This document shows positions 23,685-36,500 of a DNA stretch of 64,000 bases, in pieces. This DNA comes from Sipunculus nudus. Lineage: Eukaryota; Annelida; Sipuncula; Golfingiida; Sipunculidae. Positions within the stretch are counted from its first letter, which is position 1; the number at the start of each line of letters is the position of its first letter. The stretch is taken from assembly GCA_026874595.1 (NCBI GenBank), contig CM049310.1, positions 27,453,058 through 27,517,057 of the forward strand. The letters run 5' to 3'. A model generated the notes under the pieces. The model had not been told where the DNA came from. It worked only from the letters and a program-made list of their open reading frames with translations, and searched no databases. Both the position numbers and the translations under genes were made by a program.

Positions 23685-26390
23685 AGGCGGCTCCACCAGT
23701 CTGCAGACACTAATAAAAACACTTAATGGTCAATATCCATGCAAAAAATCATGGTGATCTCTGCATTAGTTGTTCAGATACTTCAGTTTTTGTATCAAAT
23801 TGTCCATTATTCTGAGGGATAATTTCGGAGTCCTATAGCTTGAAGGATATGGGTAACAGAGACCTAATTTCAAGTTTCCACAGGCACCTTTCATGGGCCT
23901 CCTTTCATGACAAGAATGAAGATTCTAGGTCCAGTTGTTGCGATTTGTACCCTGTTGACAGATAACCACATCTTTAAAGGTCTCAAAAAAAAAGAAAAAA
24001 ATTCGTAAAAATTTGAAAAAAAATAGAGGTGGCACACCCAGTCTGCAGAAACTGATGGAACAGCTCATGATCAATATGTATGCCGAAAATCATGACCATC
24101 AGTGTTGTAGTTATTGAAATACTGCAGTTTTTGTATCAAATTTTCCATTATTCTGGGGGGGGGGGGGTATTTAGGACCCATACAGCTTAAAGAATATGGG
24201 TAACAGAGACCTAATTTCAAGTTTCCATGGAGACTTTTCATGGGTCTCCCTGTGTGTCAAGAATGGAGATTCTTGGTCCAGTTTTTATGATTTGTGCCCT
24301 GTTAACAGATGTTCATATCTTTAAAGGTCTCAAAAATACAGAAAAATTTCGTAAAAAAAACGAACAAATACAGGTGGTGCCACCAGTCTGCAGAAACTTA
24401 TGAAACACTCCATGATCAATATCCATGCAAACAAATATGGTTATCTCTGCATTAGTTGTTCAGTTACTTTAGCTTTTGTATCAAATTTTCCATTATTCTG
24501 AGCTGTACTTTGGAGTGCCATAGCTCAAAGGATATGGGTAACAGAGACCAAATTTCAGGTTTCCATGGAGACTTATCATGGGTCTCCCTGTGTGTCAAGA
24601 ACGAAGATTCTAGGTCCAGTCGTTACGATTTGTACCCTGTTGACAGATAACTACATCCTTAAAGGTCTCAAAAATGGAGAAAACAATTCGTGAACATTGA
24701 AAAATACAGGTGGCGCCACCAGTCTGCACAAACTGATGAAACATCTCATGATCAATATGTATGTCGAAAATCATGACCATCAGTGATGTAGTTAATGAGA
24801 TATTGAAGTTTTTGTATGAAATTTTTGACTATTCTGGGGGGTAATTTTGGGCCCCATAGCTCGAAGGATATGGGTAACAGAGACCTAATTTCTGGTTTCC
24901 ATGGAGACTTTTCATAGGTCTCTCAGTGTGTCAAAAATGAAGATTCTAGGTCCAGTCGTTACGATTTGTGCCACGCTAACAGATGACAGCATCCTCAAAG
25001 GTCTCAAAAATAGAGTAAAAAATCGTAAAAAATCAAACAGTACAGGTGGCGCCACCAGTCTGCAGGAACTGATCGAACATCTCATGATCAATATGTATGC
25101 CAAAAATGAAGACCATCAGTGATGTAGTTATTGAGATATTGAAGTTTTTGTATGACATTTTTTACTATTCTGGGGGGTACTTTTGGGCCCCATAGCTCGA
25201 AGGATATGGGTAACAGAGACCTAATTTCAGGTTTCCATGGAGACTTTTCATAGGTCTCCCTGTGTGTCAAAAATGAAGATTCTAGATCCAGTCGTTACGA
25301 TTTGTACCCTGTTGACAGATAACTACATCCTTAAAGGTCTCAAAAATGGAGAAAACAATTCGTGAACATTGAAAAATACAGGTGGCGCCACCAGTCTGCA
25401 CAAACTGATGAAACATCTCATTATCAATATGTATGTCGAAAATCATGACCATCAGTGATGTAGTTAATGAGATATTGAAGTTTTTGTATGAAATTTTTGA
25501 CTATTCTGGGGGGTAATTTTGGGCCCCATAGCTCGAAGGATATGGGTAACAGAGACCTAATTTCTGGTTTCCATGGAGACTTTTCATAGGTCTCTCAGTG
25601 TGTCGAAAATGAAGATTCTAGGTCCAGTCGTTACGATTTGTGCCACGCTAACAGATGACAGCATCCTCAAAGGTCTCAAAAATAGAGGAAAAAATCGTAA
25701 AAAATCATACAGTACAGGTGGCGCCACCAGTCTGCAGGAACTGATCGAACATCTCATGATCAATATGTATGCCAAAAATGAAGACCATCAGTGATGTAGT
25801 TTTTGAAATATTGAAGTTTTTGTATGAAATTTTTTACTATTCTGGGGGGTACTTTGGGGCCCCATAGCTCAAAGGATATGGGTAACAGAGACCTAATCTC
25901 TGGTTTCCAAGGAGATTTTTCATGGACCTCTCAGTGTGTCAAGAATTAAGATTCTAAGTCCAGTCTTTATGATTTGTGCCTTGTTAACAGATGTTCACAT
26001 TTTTAGAGGTCTCAAAAATAGAGAAAAAAATTCGTAAAAAATCAAAAAATACAGGTGGCGCCACCAGTCTGCAGGAAGTGATGTAACATCTCATGATCAA
26101 TATGTATGCCAAAAATCATGACCATCAGTCAAGTAGTTAATGAGATATTGAAGTTTTTGTATGAAATTTTTGACTTTTCTGGGGGGTACTTTGGGGCCAC
26201 ATAGCTCGAAGGATATGGGTAACAGAGACCTAATTTCTGGTTTCCAAGGAGATTTTTTATGGACCTCTCAGAATCCCAAGTTACAAGGTTCTAGGTCCAG
26301 CGGTTACGATTTGTGCCTGGTTAACGGACGGACAGACGGACGACGGACAAAGAGTGATCGCTATAGCTCAGATGACTTTCAGTCAGCTGA
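23685..26390 (+). repeat. eight 336-bp tandem units
   Basis: Unit starts marked by RGGTGGCGCCACCAGTCTGC or variants fall at 23685, 24028, 24373, 24709, 25045, 25381, 25717 and 26054; the last five spacings are 336, 336, 336, 336 and 337. Units 4+5 (24709-25380) and 6+7 (25381-26053) are almost identical dimers 672 bp apart, so the newest amplification copied pairs. The predicted short ORFs here repeat with the array and are not genes. Confidence 0.9.
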
Positions 26391-26396
26391 GCTAAA

Positions 26397-28480
26397 AAAT
26401 CGTTGTAAATTGATACGGCTAAAGTGCATATGTAAACAAAAATTTGAAGTGTAAAAACGAAATGGTTGAGACGAAATGTTAATGCAGACTCAATGTAATA
26501 AATTTAAATTATGATTATCGTTATTTTTATTTGGGAAATAAACATTTTTATTCTTTTTTTCCCAAATTTAGTGGATTCTAGGCGTTAACTGAAAATCAAC
26601 CGAGTAGCCTTCAACAGGAAATATAATATTCAAAATGCTGATCACCTATTATTTTAAATATAGACGTTTGGAAATATATAACATTTGTCGATGGACGGAA
26701 ATGTGAATTAAAGCGTGCTTTCTTCAAGAGTCTCTGAATGGCGGGTGGTGTGGGGAGGTGAACATAGCAGGGGCGCTTTTTATTTAACCTTATTAAAGGT
26801 AACAATTTTAGGTTCTTTTTCTGGACTAGACATGTGAACTCGCCCAGTCACCGGCGGCTAATAAAACTTCGGGGAAAAAGATCAAATAAAAGATTAAATA
26901 GGATTTTCCTTGATTTTTTTACCCCAAAGTACTTACAAGGAAATGTTTTAATACACACTGACATACTTTCATCTCACAGTTGTTTAGAATCTCTCACTGA
27001 CTGAAGTTTATTATGTTTTGTGTCGCCCTTCGGACCTACGACGTTTCATAGATTGGATATCTTTTTCATTTGCAATGATATATCTGAAAACATACAAAAA
27101 TATGTCTGCTTCTTTCTCTGAATTTAATATTTGAAAATAGATTTCGAAAATACTTGCACCACCGCCCATACGATGTAAACTTATATTTTGTACAAGGTTT
27201 GATAGGCAGGAAATACTAAACAACTCATAAGATAAGAATAAAAGCAAACTTATTTGGTGCAATATTAAGGAAAGAAGCAACTATTTCATGACTATGAAAC
27301 CCTAAATGATAGATTACAAAATGCAGTTACCCCATCCCCCAAGCCTATACGCAATAATCTCTTCTTATGATATCATACAATGATGAAATTTAGAACGGAG
27401 CACACGCAAGGGCCCTACAATAAACTTACGTATAAAAAGTTATTTTCTATCAAAAAAAGCTTATCCATTTGGAAAATAAATACAAACACACGTTAACATT
27501 CAAAAGTATTAAAAGCCCTGGAAATATTTAGATATTAATGCAAGGCAAACTGATTCTCCATTATAACTGATGTTACACTCTTAATTGCTCTGCTAAATTT
27601 CAAGCTGGTTTTATTAACTCCCTGATGAATTTGAATAACCAGTAGCTTGAATTACATTTTGTAATCTTCCCTGTGTGCGGTTACTACATGGCAATGATCC
27701 ATGCCCTGTTCATGGATATATACAAACGACGGACAAAGACCCATAACCGCCTTGTCTAACTTAAAAAAAAATTCCAGATGCCCGTCCGTATTTTCTACTT
27801 CTACAAAAAGTTACTTTATTAAGGCACACATTTTGGTCAATATTATATAGCTAAACTTTAGAATTAAGATTCAGCCTGCAAACATTTTACATTTTACGTG
27901 TACACGTATTCTATTTAATCGAGATATGCTTGTATATCTGCAGTAATTTTGACTGGTTCCTCCCTTGCATACTTGCATGTACATGATGTCAGTACTTCAA
28001 TTGATGTTTAGATAAGCCATGCATCATAGACATAAAATCTTAGACACTGCTGTCTGGCACAGCGTATTTCTGGATTTTATATGTATATTAGCTAATTCTG
28101 AACTTATAATATACTACCAAAACAATCGTTTCTTGTTAAGCCATTAGGAAAGGCATTTCTCGTTCAAATAATGGAATCGTCAGTGTTTGTACGATGTTTA
28201 ATCACATATATTCACACCATGTTTTACCTTCTGGCATATTAAACATTTTTTATAATGGGTGTTGATAATATTCCACAAGGGTTGTTTGGGAGAGCATAAA
28301 CTGTACCTCAGTTACTTGTATTCATCCTTGTTTATTACTTAAACTTGAATGTACACCACCATATGGAGAACTTGTTCATTTAGAATCCACTTAATGTAAA
28401 TCAATGACACATGGTTATAAATTTTGTGTCAAATTGTGTTTAATTTTGACAATGAGGGAGATGATCAGTAATTTGATATT
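26397..28480. other. AT-rich non-coding stretch
   Basis: No supported exon in about 2.1 kb. Confidence 0.4.
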
Positions 28481-29008
28481 ATGACGTCTATATGGCAATA
28501 TTCGGGGGACGACAAAGTAAGTTTGGGTTTACAAAGACGAATAGATCAAATAAGTTGACTAATGGACTCAGCCTTGTAGAATAGTTTTCCGAACAGCCTA
28601 CAGATGGTGCCACCTCTCAACGATCGTCCTCTCAGGACCCTGATCAAAGTTCAGGTGTGCTTTGAGTAAGGAGGGGCTTACAATTTAGAAAGAGAGATTG
28701 ACACTTTGAAAAAAAAGATACACAACTCGGTTTAGTTTTAAAGACTGGAAAAACACCACGAAATGTGTATAATTTCTCCATGTAAGAACAACCCCGTCAG
28801 GATCCGCACCTTGATAAAAAGGATTACCCCTGCTATTGTTTTCGTGGATGGCACTGCCTACAATGCCCAGACATGCCACTGTAAGTAACACACCAGGCCG
28901 TCCCTTATACATACAATATAGTATCCAGTCGATTAGAGGGCATCCCCCTTTCTCTCTGGTTTTATCCAGATGATCATGTAGTGGTAACTTTAAAGACCCC
29001 GACAAGAA
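28481..29008. other. GC-richer patch with competing exon candidates
   Basis: On the plus strand three pieces join in frame: ATG at 28481 to a donor at 28516 (MTSIWQYSGDDK|GTAAGT); an acceptor CCTACAG at 28603 to a possible donor at 28654 (MVPPLNDRPLRTLIKVQ); and an acceptor CCCCGTCAG at 28800 to a strong donor at 28880 (GTAAGTAAC), reading DPHLDKKDYPCYCFRGWHC, Cys-rich. On the minus strand a 106-codon open frame (28685-29008) covers the same area and contains a hydrophobic stretch around LLTVACLGIVGSA. I recognise neither product. The composition suggests exonic sequence, but strand and frame are undecided. Confidence 0.25.
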
Positions 29009-29477
29009 TCAATACATGATTTTACTTGTTACTTGTTACTTTTCCATCGTAATTGCCAAGTAAATTAAAATGTAAACCAGGTACATCCGCAGCCACATTC
29101 CCAATTATCGATTATCCATCAACTTTCACCGGTGACAAAATTGTCCGTAGTATAAAATTAAAACATGCCGCGTCACATATATTGCATTTCAAGGTAGATC
29201 AACAGGTGTAACATATTATGCAGAAATATGTACACACAAATCATATCTGAATGTATATGGAATGGTGGGAGTGTTCCTTGAACGAGCTTCACCTGCTCAT
29301 TATCCTGGGTACAGTGTCATTTCATTCATTTTAACAGCGACATAATTTACCTAAATTGTGCTCTTCCAAGAACACACGCAAACAATACAGACCTTTTTTC
29401 ACGAGCATGCGAACTGTGTGTAACAGTCGTCTGCCGTGGTCGGGTCAAGCGAGCCAACATCGCGGATTTTAAAACTT

Positions 29478-29670
29478 GCTACTGTGGCTCAGGGGATGAG
29501 CGCAGGACTCGAAGCCGGGAAATTTGTGAGCTCGAATCTTAGCCGAGGCGGTGAGAATGTTCACTTACAAACGAGTGCGCCTTTCGGGGGTTCCTCCTGA
29601 CCTATTATTCGGGTTTATGACACACACCCAGAGCCCGCAGGAGTGATATACCGAACCTGGTTAACACCAG

Positions 29671-29729
<59 letters not shown>

Positions 29730-29730
29730 T
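29478..29730 (+). mobile_element. tRNA-derived SINE with (AT)n tail
   Basis: A polymerase III A-box-like TGGCTCAGGGGATGAGCG near 29487 is followed about 35 bp later by a B-box-like GAGCTCGAATCTTAGC, as in tRNA-derived SINEs. The body continues to ACCAGG and ends in a run of about 27 AT repeats (29672-29726). The Tyr-Ile-repeat ORFs are translations of this tail. Confidence 0.6.
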
Positions 29731-32720
29731 CGAAAGAACACCTATAAGTGTCCCTCTTGTCGTTTGAGATAAAACAAATGCAATCTTTAACTTGAACACT
29801 TAGTGTCATTCGTCGTCAACAGATGTACTTCAACAGAAATTGTATTTCATAAATTTTTTATATATTTATTGTGAATTCCACCACACCATATGAAATCATG
29901 AATATCAAAATATATTAAATATAAATATAATATTACACTTTTCTTATTTTCGGACTGTCCATGGTCGTTTAAACTGAAATGGTTTTAATTAATGATATTT
30001 ATTCACGTAATCATGGGAACAGAATCAACATTGAAGATTTTTCAGTACAAAGTTGAAAACCTTCAGTACAAAAATATAAAAAAATACCGTGTACACGTAT
30101 ACACACAACCTATAAAAATTACAAAATACATTTAATTAGTCCTGATGTTTTAAAATATATTCCTCAATTTGAACACATCATCATTTTAACAGTAACGGTT
30201 TGGAAAATTAAAATGTACACGTTATGTAAACGAAAGGGGACATGGAATGACTGTTTTGTAAAAGGAATGCCTGTTATAATTATCACATTCACTATACAGA
30301 ATTTCACCTTCAATCCGTATGTAGTCCCATGTTACGTAATATATGACAAGAGGTGCCGTCATTCAAGTTCACTAAATGCATTCTGTTATTCATTTAGCGT
30401 AAAGTGAGTTTATTGTCACAGAAACCCACGAAAGGTCAGCACCTACAGAAAGCCCCAGGTGCTCAGATAAATGCATTTCATCAAAAAGAAAACATTGTAC
30501 ATGGGCATTGTATACATATCCCTTAACATCGTGCAAGATGAGAATAAACATACATATTCAATATTTAACTTTGAGAGGAATATCTGATTTTGACAAATTC
30601 ATTATTTCAATAAATCTGCATGAAATTTACATAAATATAATAAACCTGTGTGAAAATCTTCAGGCTCACTGATAGTGTTAATAATTTAAAATTTCTTCCT
30701 AAGAATAGGTATATGAACCACAATATCACACATTAAGTTTGGACAGGCCTTTAAAAATTAGCACCTGGCTAAGACAGCAATTATTTTCTCAGTTTGTCCA
30801 ACTTGTAGCGTATGTTGCCATTATTAACTATTTTGAATTGCAACAAAATGTGACTATTACACATCAAGGAAAAGAATAAATTACACGAATCTCTGTGTGG
30901 CTAGCTTGGGACAGCTTTAACTGAAGATTATTGAACTGACATAAATATTGATCAGTGATAGTATTATGAATCACAGTGTACCTTCACCACTGGCATCTCT
31001 TACCCTTTTAACCTCTCTTACCATGATGTTTTCCAATATATCATACAAGTGCATTACCAGAATATATATATATATATATATATATACCGTATATACATTG
31101 TATGTATATATATATAATATATATGCAAAGAAAAACAGCATATATACATAGCCATTTAGGGTAATTTAGGGTAATGTATCTACAGAAGAAAGGGTAAACC
31201 ATTTTTATTTACAACGGCAAGGGCAATAATATAAACATAGCTTATGATATATCTTAAAAAATGTGTAAACCACCCATCCATGTGTGTTGTAGAATTACAG
31301 AAGTAACATTTCAACTTCTATGTCCATATATAAGTCGCTCAAATCCTTACCCCCGTTTAAATGAAGCCTGCATCTGTATGTAATACATATGTAAACATTA
31401 ATAACATTAATAAAAAATCCAAACATATCACTCAGTAATAGATTTTCTGCAATCAAGATTCTGCATAATACCCTAAGCAATTATTGCCATGCAATTCTGA
31501 ATTTAGAAATTTTCTATTTACATATATATACAAAGTGAAATGAAGAAAATAAAAAAAAAATATCAATGATAAACTTGACCATAACAATTTAATTGTTAAA
31601 AAAGGAAACTTATCTTTGACAGCAGCTATATTAAATTTAGATATTCTTTAATAACCATCCAAAGTATAACAAATAGACTGTCTATGTAGCTAAAATACAG
31701 AATATCAGTAACTGTTACCTGTACAACAATGGGGCTTACTGCAATGTAAATGCCTATGTATGGTACAGTCACAGTGTGTACAATGTAATCACTGACATCA
31801 CATTCTAAAAGTAGACATATACATATGAAAATATATTATCCCATCCTAGGAGCAACACACTTGGTGACAGATTTACATATAGCAATAAAGGTTTCTTAAC
31901 CATAAGTATAAGTGCATTCTCTTTCATGGATTTCACAGCAATTCACAGTAACATGTTTTAATTCATTTTATGTATTAACAGTATTCCTGCATAAACACTG
32001 GTTTTTATTAAGCAAATAAAAAAAAATTCTAAAACAGCTATAGTCTTTAAAATGCAAATTTGCTGAGAGAAAGAAAGTCAAAGGGTTTTTAGAATATCAT
32101 GAAATGATACTTTTCTCACTGCCAAACCTTTTCCAAATATTCAGAATTTACACATTTAACTCAACAGGTTTATTTAAACTTAAACAGATTCTCTTATTAT
32201 TCAAAACAAAGTCAAATGTAACCTTTTTTATACTCAGAAATTTATATGGGATTTCAAGTTTGTGGATATGTGTGCAACAAAATTTCTCATAAACTTTGTT
32301 AGTAATTAAATATTCACAGTTGATCTGCCAACATAACTTATTTTAATAAAAACATATGATTTTTGGCATCTCTTCATAAAGACAACTGTTTTAAAGTCTT
32401 GGTTCAATGTGTTCACCAAGTATATAAAAAATGTTCTTAGAAGCAAAATTTTTTTCTTCAACTTTCCTGTGGCCTGACCACAAATTAATTGTCCTAGGAA
32501 ATTCTTTTCAAGGTAAAATTACAATAATTCAAGCCAATAAAATCTTATTAATTTTTTGCGGATAGGAATGCCATAAGACCTGATTCTGTGAAGCCCCGTG
32601 ATATTCTGAGAGACTTTAAGGGTGCCTTTCCATACATGAGGAGCAACATCAAATTTATTATCAGTATTCCCTTTCCATTAGGGGTTCTGTATGTTGATAT
32701 TTTAACTCAGTAGTGGCTGA
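29731..32720. other. AT-rich stretch downstream of the anchored hydrolase gene
   Basis: No coding sequence is supported. An (AT)n run lies at 31061-31086. On the minus strand an AATAAA about 670 bp after the ABHD14 stop codon (near 32654) could end that transcript. Confidence 0.4.
31061..31086. repeat. (AT)n microsatellite
   Basis: About 13 AT dinucleotides, followed by further TATA-type degenerate repeats. Confidence 0.9.
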
Positions 32721-32730
32721 TTTTTTTTTT

Positions 32731-32761
<31 letters not shown>
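32721..32761. repeat. poly-T/poly-G compound run
   Basis: Twenty T bases are followed directly by about 21 G bases. It lies in the presumed 3' flank of the anchored hydrolase gene. Read on the minus strand it is poly-C then poly-A. Confidence 0.95.
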
Positions 32762-33327
32762 TCACATGTTGATGCCACATGTGATACACTTCTTACCATA
32801 TGTGCCATGGTCACTGAAAAATATGCAACAGCTGATAGAGATTGTAAGTCAGCACAGATGAATATATAATCAAGTCTTTACGTTGGTACCAGCACTGCCT
32901 ATGCAAAGGATTTACTGGTTAGAAAACATTCACTATGTAAGCATAACTCGTGAGACACAATATACAAAGGTACCTGGACCAATTTGGCAAAAATTGTTTG
33001 ACAGAAATAGCCAGCCTGACTTGTGAGACACAATAAAAATCTCATTTCCTTGGTAAAATGCAAACGAATGCTTTATAAATTGAATACTGAATTACAAAAA
33101 AATATGAAATTATAAGTAAATGTGTTTCCTATGTGAAACTGCTTAACCCATGTGTAACCTGTACATAAGGAAAGGGGTATTGGTGTAGGGGTTCCAGGTG
33201 AAGAAAAAAACTGCATGTATGGTAAGGCACCCCAAGTGCAGTCGACAAATCATCCCTAGTCTTTGGTTAAAATCTTCAGCACAGATCTTTTGTAAAGCCT
33301 TAGCTTTCACCTTTGTTAACTGTTACC

Positions 33328-33528
33328 TTAACTCCCGTCATCCTCACGTTCCACCGCTAACAAGAAATTATACAAAAGTTTGTGCCATTCGTCGGTGTAG
33401 TTTATATAAAAAGCATGCTTTCCATTCTGTACTGGGTATATCTCATGGTTGGCCATGTTCCTTAGATTACCGGTGGAGTCCAGGCCCAGAGACTTGTCTT
33501 TGGATCCATAAGTTATCATTACTGGAAT
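33328..33528 (-). CDS. ABHD14A-like: ABHD14 (anchored copy) exon 4, with stop
   Basis: The acceptor GAAATTACAG precedes base 33528. The exon encodes IPVMITYGSKD, with the acid residue of the triad, then QNGKH with the catalytic His and NYTDEWHKLLYNFL, ending in TAA at 33330-33328. The plus-strand 126-codon ORF here is its shadow. Confidence 0.9.
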   Translation of the reverse strand: MPVMITYGSKDKSLGLDSTGNLRNMANHEIYPVQNGKHAFYINYTDEWHKLLYNFLLAVEREDDGS

Positions 33529-36500
33529 CTGTAATTTCACAAACACAAACATTTATTAATGATAGGTCAGTAATTTAATCTAAACTTTCAACATTTCAAC
33601 TCATTTAATGACATGTAAACAACATTTATGTATTACATTCCAGTAAATCCTGACTTTCAGTATTTTTACTCATTTAAATAAATTCAAACAATATTAATGT
33701 ATTACTGGTCAGTTAATCCTGACTTTCAACAATTAAACTCAAATAAAAACATTTAAAAAATGTTATTACTCATAAGTTAATTCTGAATTATAACACTGGT
33801 ACTCCTTTCATAACATTAAACAACATAAATGCAGTTTTTTAATCTAAATTAAACTCTTGGGGTAACTGTAGAAATAAATAATTGTAAAAACACAACCTCT
33901 TTAGGAAGAATGAGAGTTGTACCTGGTACTTACATCACACTGATGGTACTGTCTATCTGTCCATTTATCACTATCGACTGGCGCGACTGGCACGAATCCA
34001 CTGGCCCGCCGCTGGCATTGTTCTGGGTGTTCCATCAGGTACGGGAGGGAGTAGCTGCCGCTCATTGAGGGGCTGATGATTACGGGGCGGTCTATGTGGG
34101 CGTGCTTGATGAACTCCTTCATAAACCTCACTTTGTCCACTGACTTATGTTCCGTGTCCCCATGACCTGTTAAAATCATCAGGAGGCAACACATTAAAGA
34201 GTTTGAAAAATAATGTTGACCTGAAAGTAGTAGTTACTGAACAAATGAATAAAGGTGCAGTAATTAATGCTTCTTGATGTTAGATACTTGATCTTATATG
34301 CCATGTTTTTATATTATTTGCAGACTCAAAGGAGATACATGATAAATTTTAACAATGACTCATATCGGTATTTCCTCTGTGTCTTCTAAGTGATGTCATC
34401 ATGACTCAAAGGATGGATTTTAATTTTGAACCTAGCATTCGTAACAGAGCTTACATGGGCATCCATGATTATCAGTAGCACCAGATCAGCCCTCTGACAT
34501 TTTGGCCAGATCACTGGCCTGCATGAGTGCCTGGACATCTTACTCTGAGGATCGCATTATAAGGCCCCATGAGGATGCAAATATTTTAGTCATTTCTGAC
34601 AACGCCTCATTGCTTAAAAGTATCGTGTCACTTCAAATAAACCCACTACACCTTTTGATAAGTTTTTTATCTCTCCAATGACACCTACCATGTGTGTAAA
34701 ATATTTCGTAATAACCCAATATATTTGTATATTGTTCTGCATATATGGAAGATTTCTGCCTGCGGTCTGCCTGCTGACTGTAATCGGAGAAACGGTCTTG
34801 CAGGGCGGTCCTCAATTTGGCTTGTGTCACGACTCAGTAGGAGGGCCCTAACTGAGTCGTGTTTGTCACGGCTAGATTATCAGTTAATATCAGAAGTGAC
34901 TAATACTGTATCCCATGTGCCACAAACCTGGAGGCATTCAGTGGACTCAAACCATCTTGAAGAATTCAAGTTTGTTATTACCGGTACATCCATGTTTATA
35001 TGTATTCATATACATATTCAGTTGTTTATTAATTTCATCAGTGTAACTCATGGCACATAAAAATATGTAACTTGAATAAATGTGAAATTCCACAATTCTG
35101 TTCAGTGTATCTTCCAGGGTATGATCTTGAGAGAACTATGTCAAGTTAGCATCAAATACAAGACCAAAGCAAATCATGAACTGGTGGCCCATGGGCCATG
35201 ATCCTCAGCTGAATTCAAGGAATGTTGAACAATGAGCAAAATGACTGCCAGAGAACAGACAAATCATGAATTTTATGAAGAGTCCTAAGAAATGGGTTTC
35301 AGTGGGCTTTTGGACAGATGACTTCATTTACAGGTCTCATAAATAGAAGGAAAAATGTGTAAAAATTTGAAAAAAATACAGGTAGTGCCGAGGTCTGCAG
35401 GAACTGATGAAACACTCCATGATCAATATGCATGCAAAAAATCATGGCCATCAGTACATTAGGTATTCAGATACTGCAACTTTTGTATCACATTTTTAAT
35501 TATTCTTAGGGGTACTTGTGAGCCCCATAGCTCGGAGGATATGGGTAACAGAGACCTAATTTCACGTATCCACAGAGACTATTCATGGACCTTCCTTGAT
35601 GTCAAGTTAGAAGATTCCAGGTCCAGTGGTTACGATTTGTGCTCTGTTAATGGCCGGACGGCCGGACAGACAGACGGACGGACGAAGAGTGATCGCTATA
35701 CCTCAGATGACTTTCAGTCAGCTGAGCTAAAAATGAGAGAGGAAACTACTCACCAGGTAAATCAACAGCAACCGTATAGAAACCCATGGCTGCCATCAGC
35801 TGCAGAGACTTGAGCTCCCGCCAGTTCTCTGCCTTGAATGCCATCCCGTGCAGGAACAGGACTGGAATATCCTTCCTCTGCTTAGGAATCGCCTCTAAGT
35901 AGTGTACCTTAATAGACTGTAAAATATCAAACAGCTAAGTAGTGTACGTTAATAGACTGTATAATATCAAACAGCTAAGTAGTGTACGTTAATAGACTGT
36001 CAAATATCAAACAGCTAAGATGTGTACCTTAGTAGACTGTAAAATATCAAACAGCTATGTAGTGAGCGTTAATAGTCTGTAAAATATCAATCAGCTAAGT
36101 AGTGTAACTTAGTTGACAGTTAAAATATCAAACAGCTAAGTAAGTAGTGTACCTTAATAGACTGTATAATATCAAACAGCTAAGTAGTGTACCTTAGTAG
36201 ACTGTAAAATATCAAACAGCTATGTAGTGTACCTCAATATACTTTAAAATATCAATCAACTAAGTAGTGTACCTTAATAGACTGTCAACTATCAAACAGC
36301 TAAGTAGTGTACCTGAACAGACTGTCAAATATCAAACAGCTAAGTAGTGTACCTTCATGCAATAATATTTCCAACAGATGGTGAATTACTTATTTAATGA
36401 AAAATCAAATGGCATGAACATTACTAACAGACTGTAACAAGTGACACATGTGTCATGTCGCTCAGCTGACAGGGAAGAGATTTGCTAAAGGAAATTTTAT

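Larger units (their letters stand above)
22326..26396 (+). mobile_element. GTGACC-type element A (Helentron-like, about 4.1 kb)
   Basis: The left end is the perfect palindrome TGACCCATGGGTCA followed by TGACGCTCAGCTGACTG. The right end has an ACGG/ACAG microsatellite (about 26325-26348) and a hairpin with arms AGCTCAG…CTGAGCT and TGACT…AGTCA, ending GAGCTAAAAA. The left GCTCAGCTGACT is the inverted complement of the right end, a 12-bp subterminal inverted repeat. Inside are a 280-bp tandem block (22640-23460), an internal hairpin end (23646-23682) and eight 336-bp units. Such architecture, with ACGG repeats, is known from pearl/CvA elements of oysters and DINE-1-like Helentrons; membership is inferred. 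Element B (36440-40157) is a close copy in the same orientation. Confidence 0.75.

Noticed and set aside
24901-25794. Two nearly identical 73-codon ORFs 672 bp apart
   Set aside because: They are frames of the 336-bp tandem repeat, copied with it. They are not a gene family.
29605-29809. Tyr-Ile repeat proteins
   Set aside because: Translations of the (AT)n tail of a SINE.
33198-33578. 126-codon plus-strand ORF
   Set aside because: Antisense shadow of exon 4 of the anchored ABHD14 gene.
34692-35060. 122-codon plus-strand ORF and a 65-codon minus frame in intron 2
   Set aside because: No recognisable domain. Including the minus frame as an exon would split the hydrolase between DLPG and HGD, where the paralogue has none.
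35895-36355. CRISPR-like regular repeats
   Set aside because: The 40-bp units are head to tail without unique spacers, and the genome is eukaryotic. The other regular arrays are tandem satellites of 178-336 bp.
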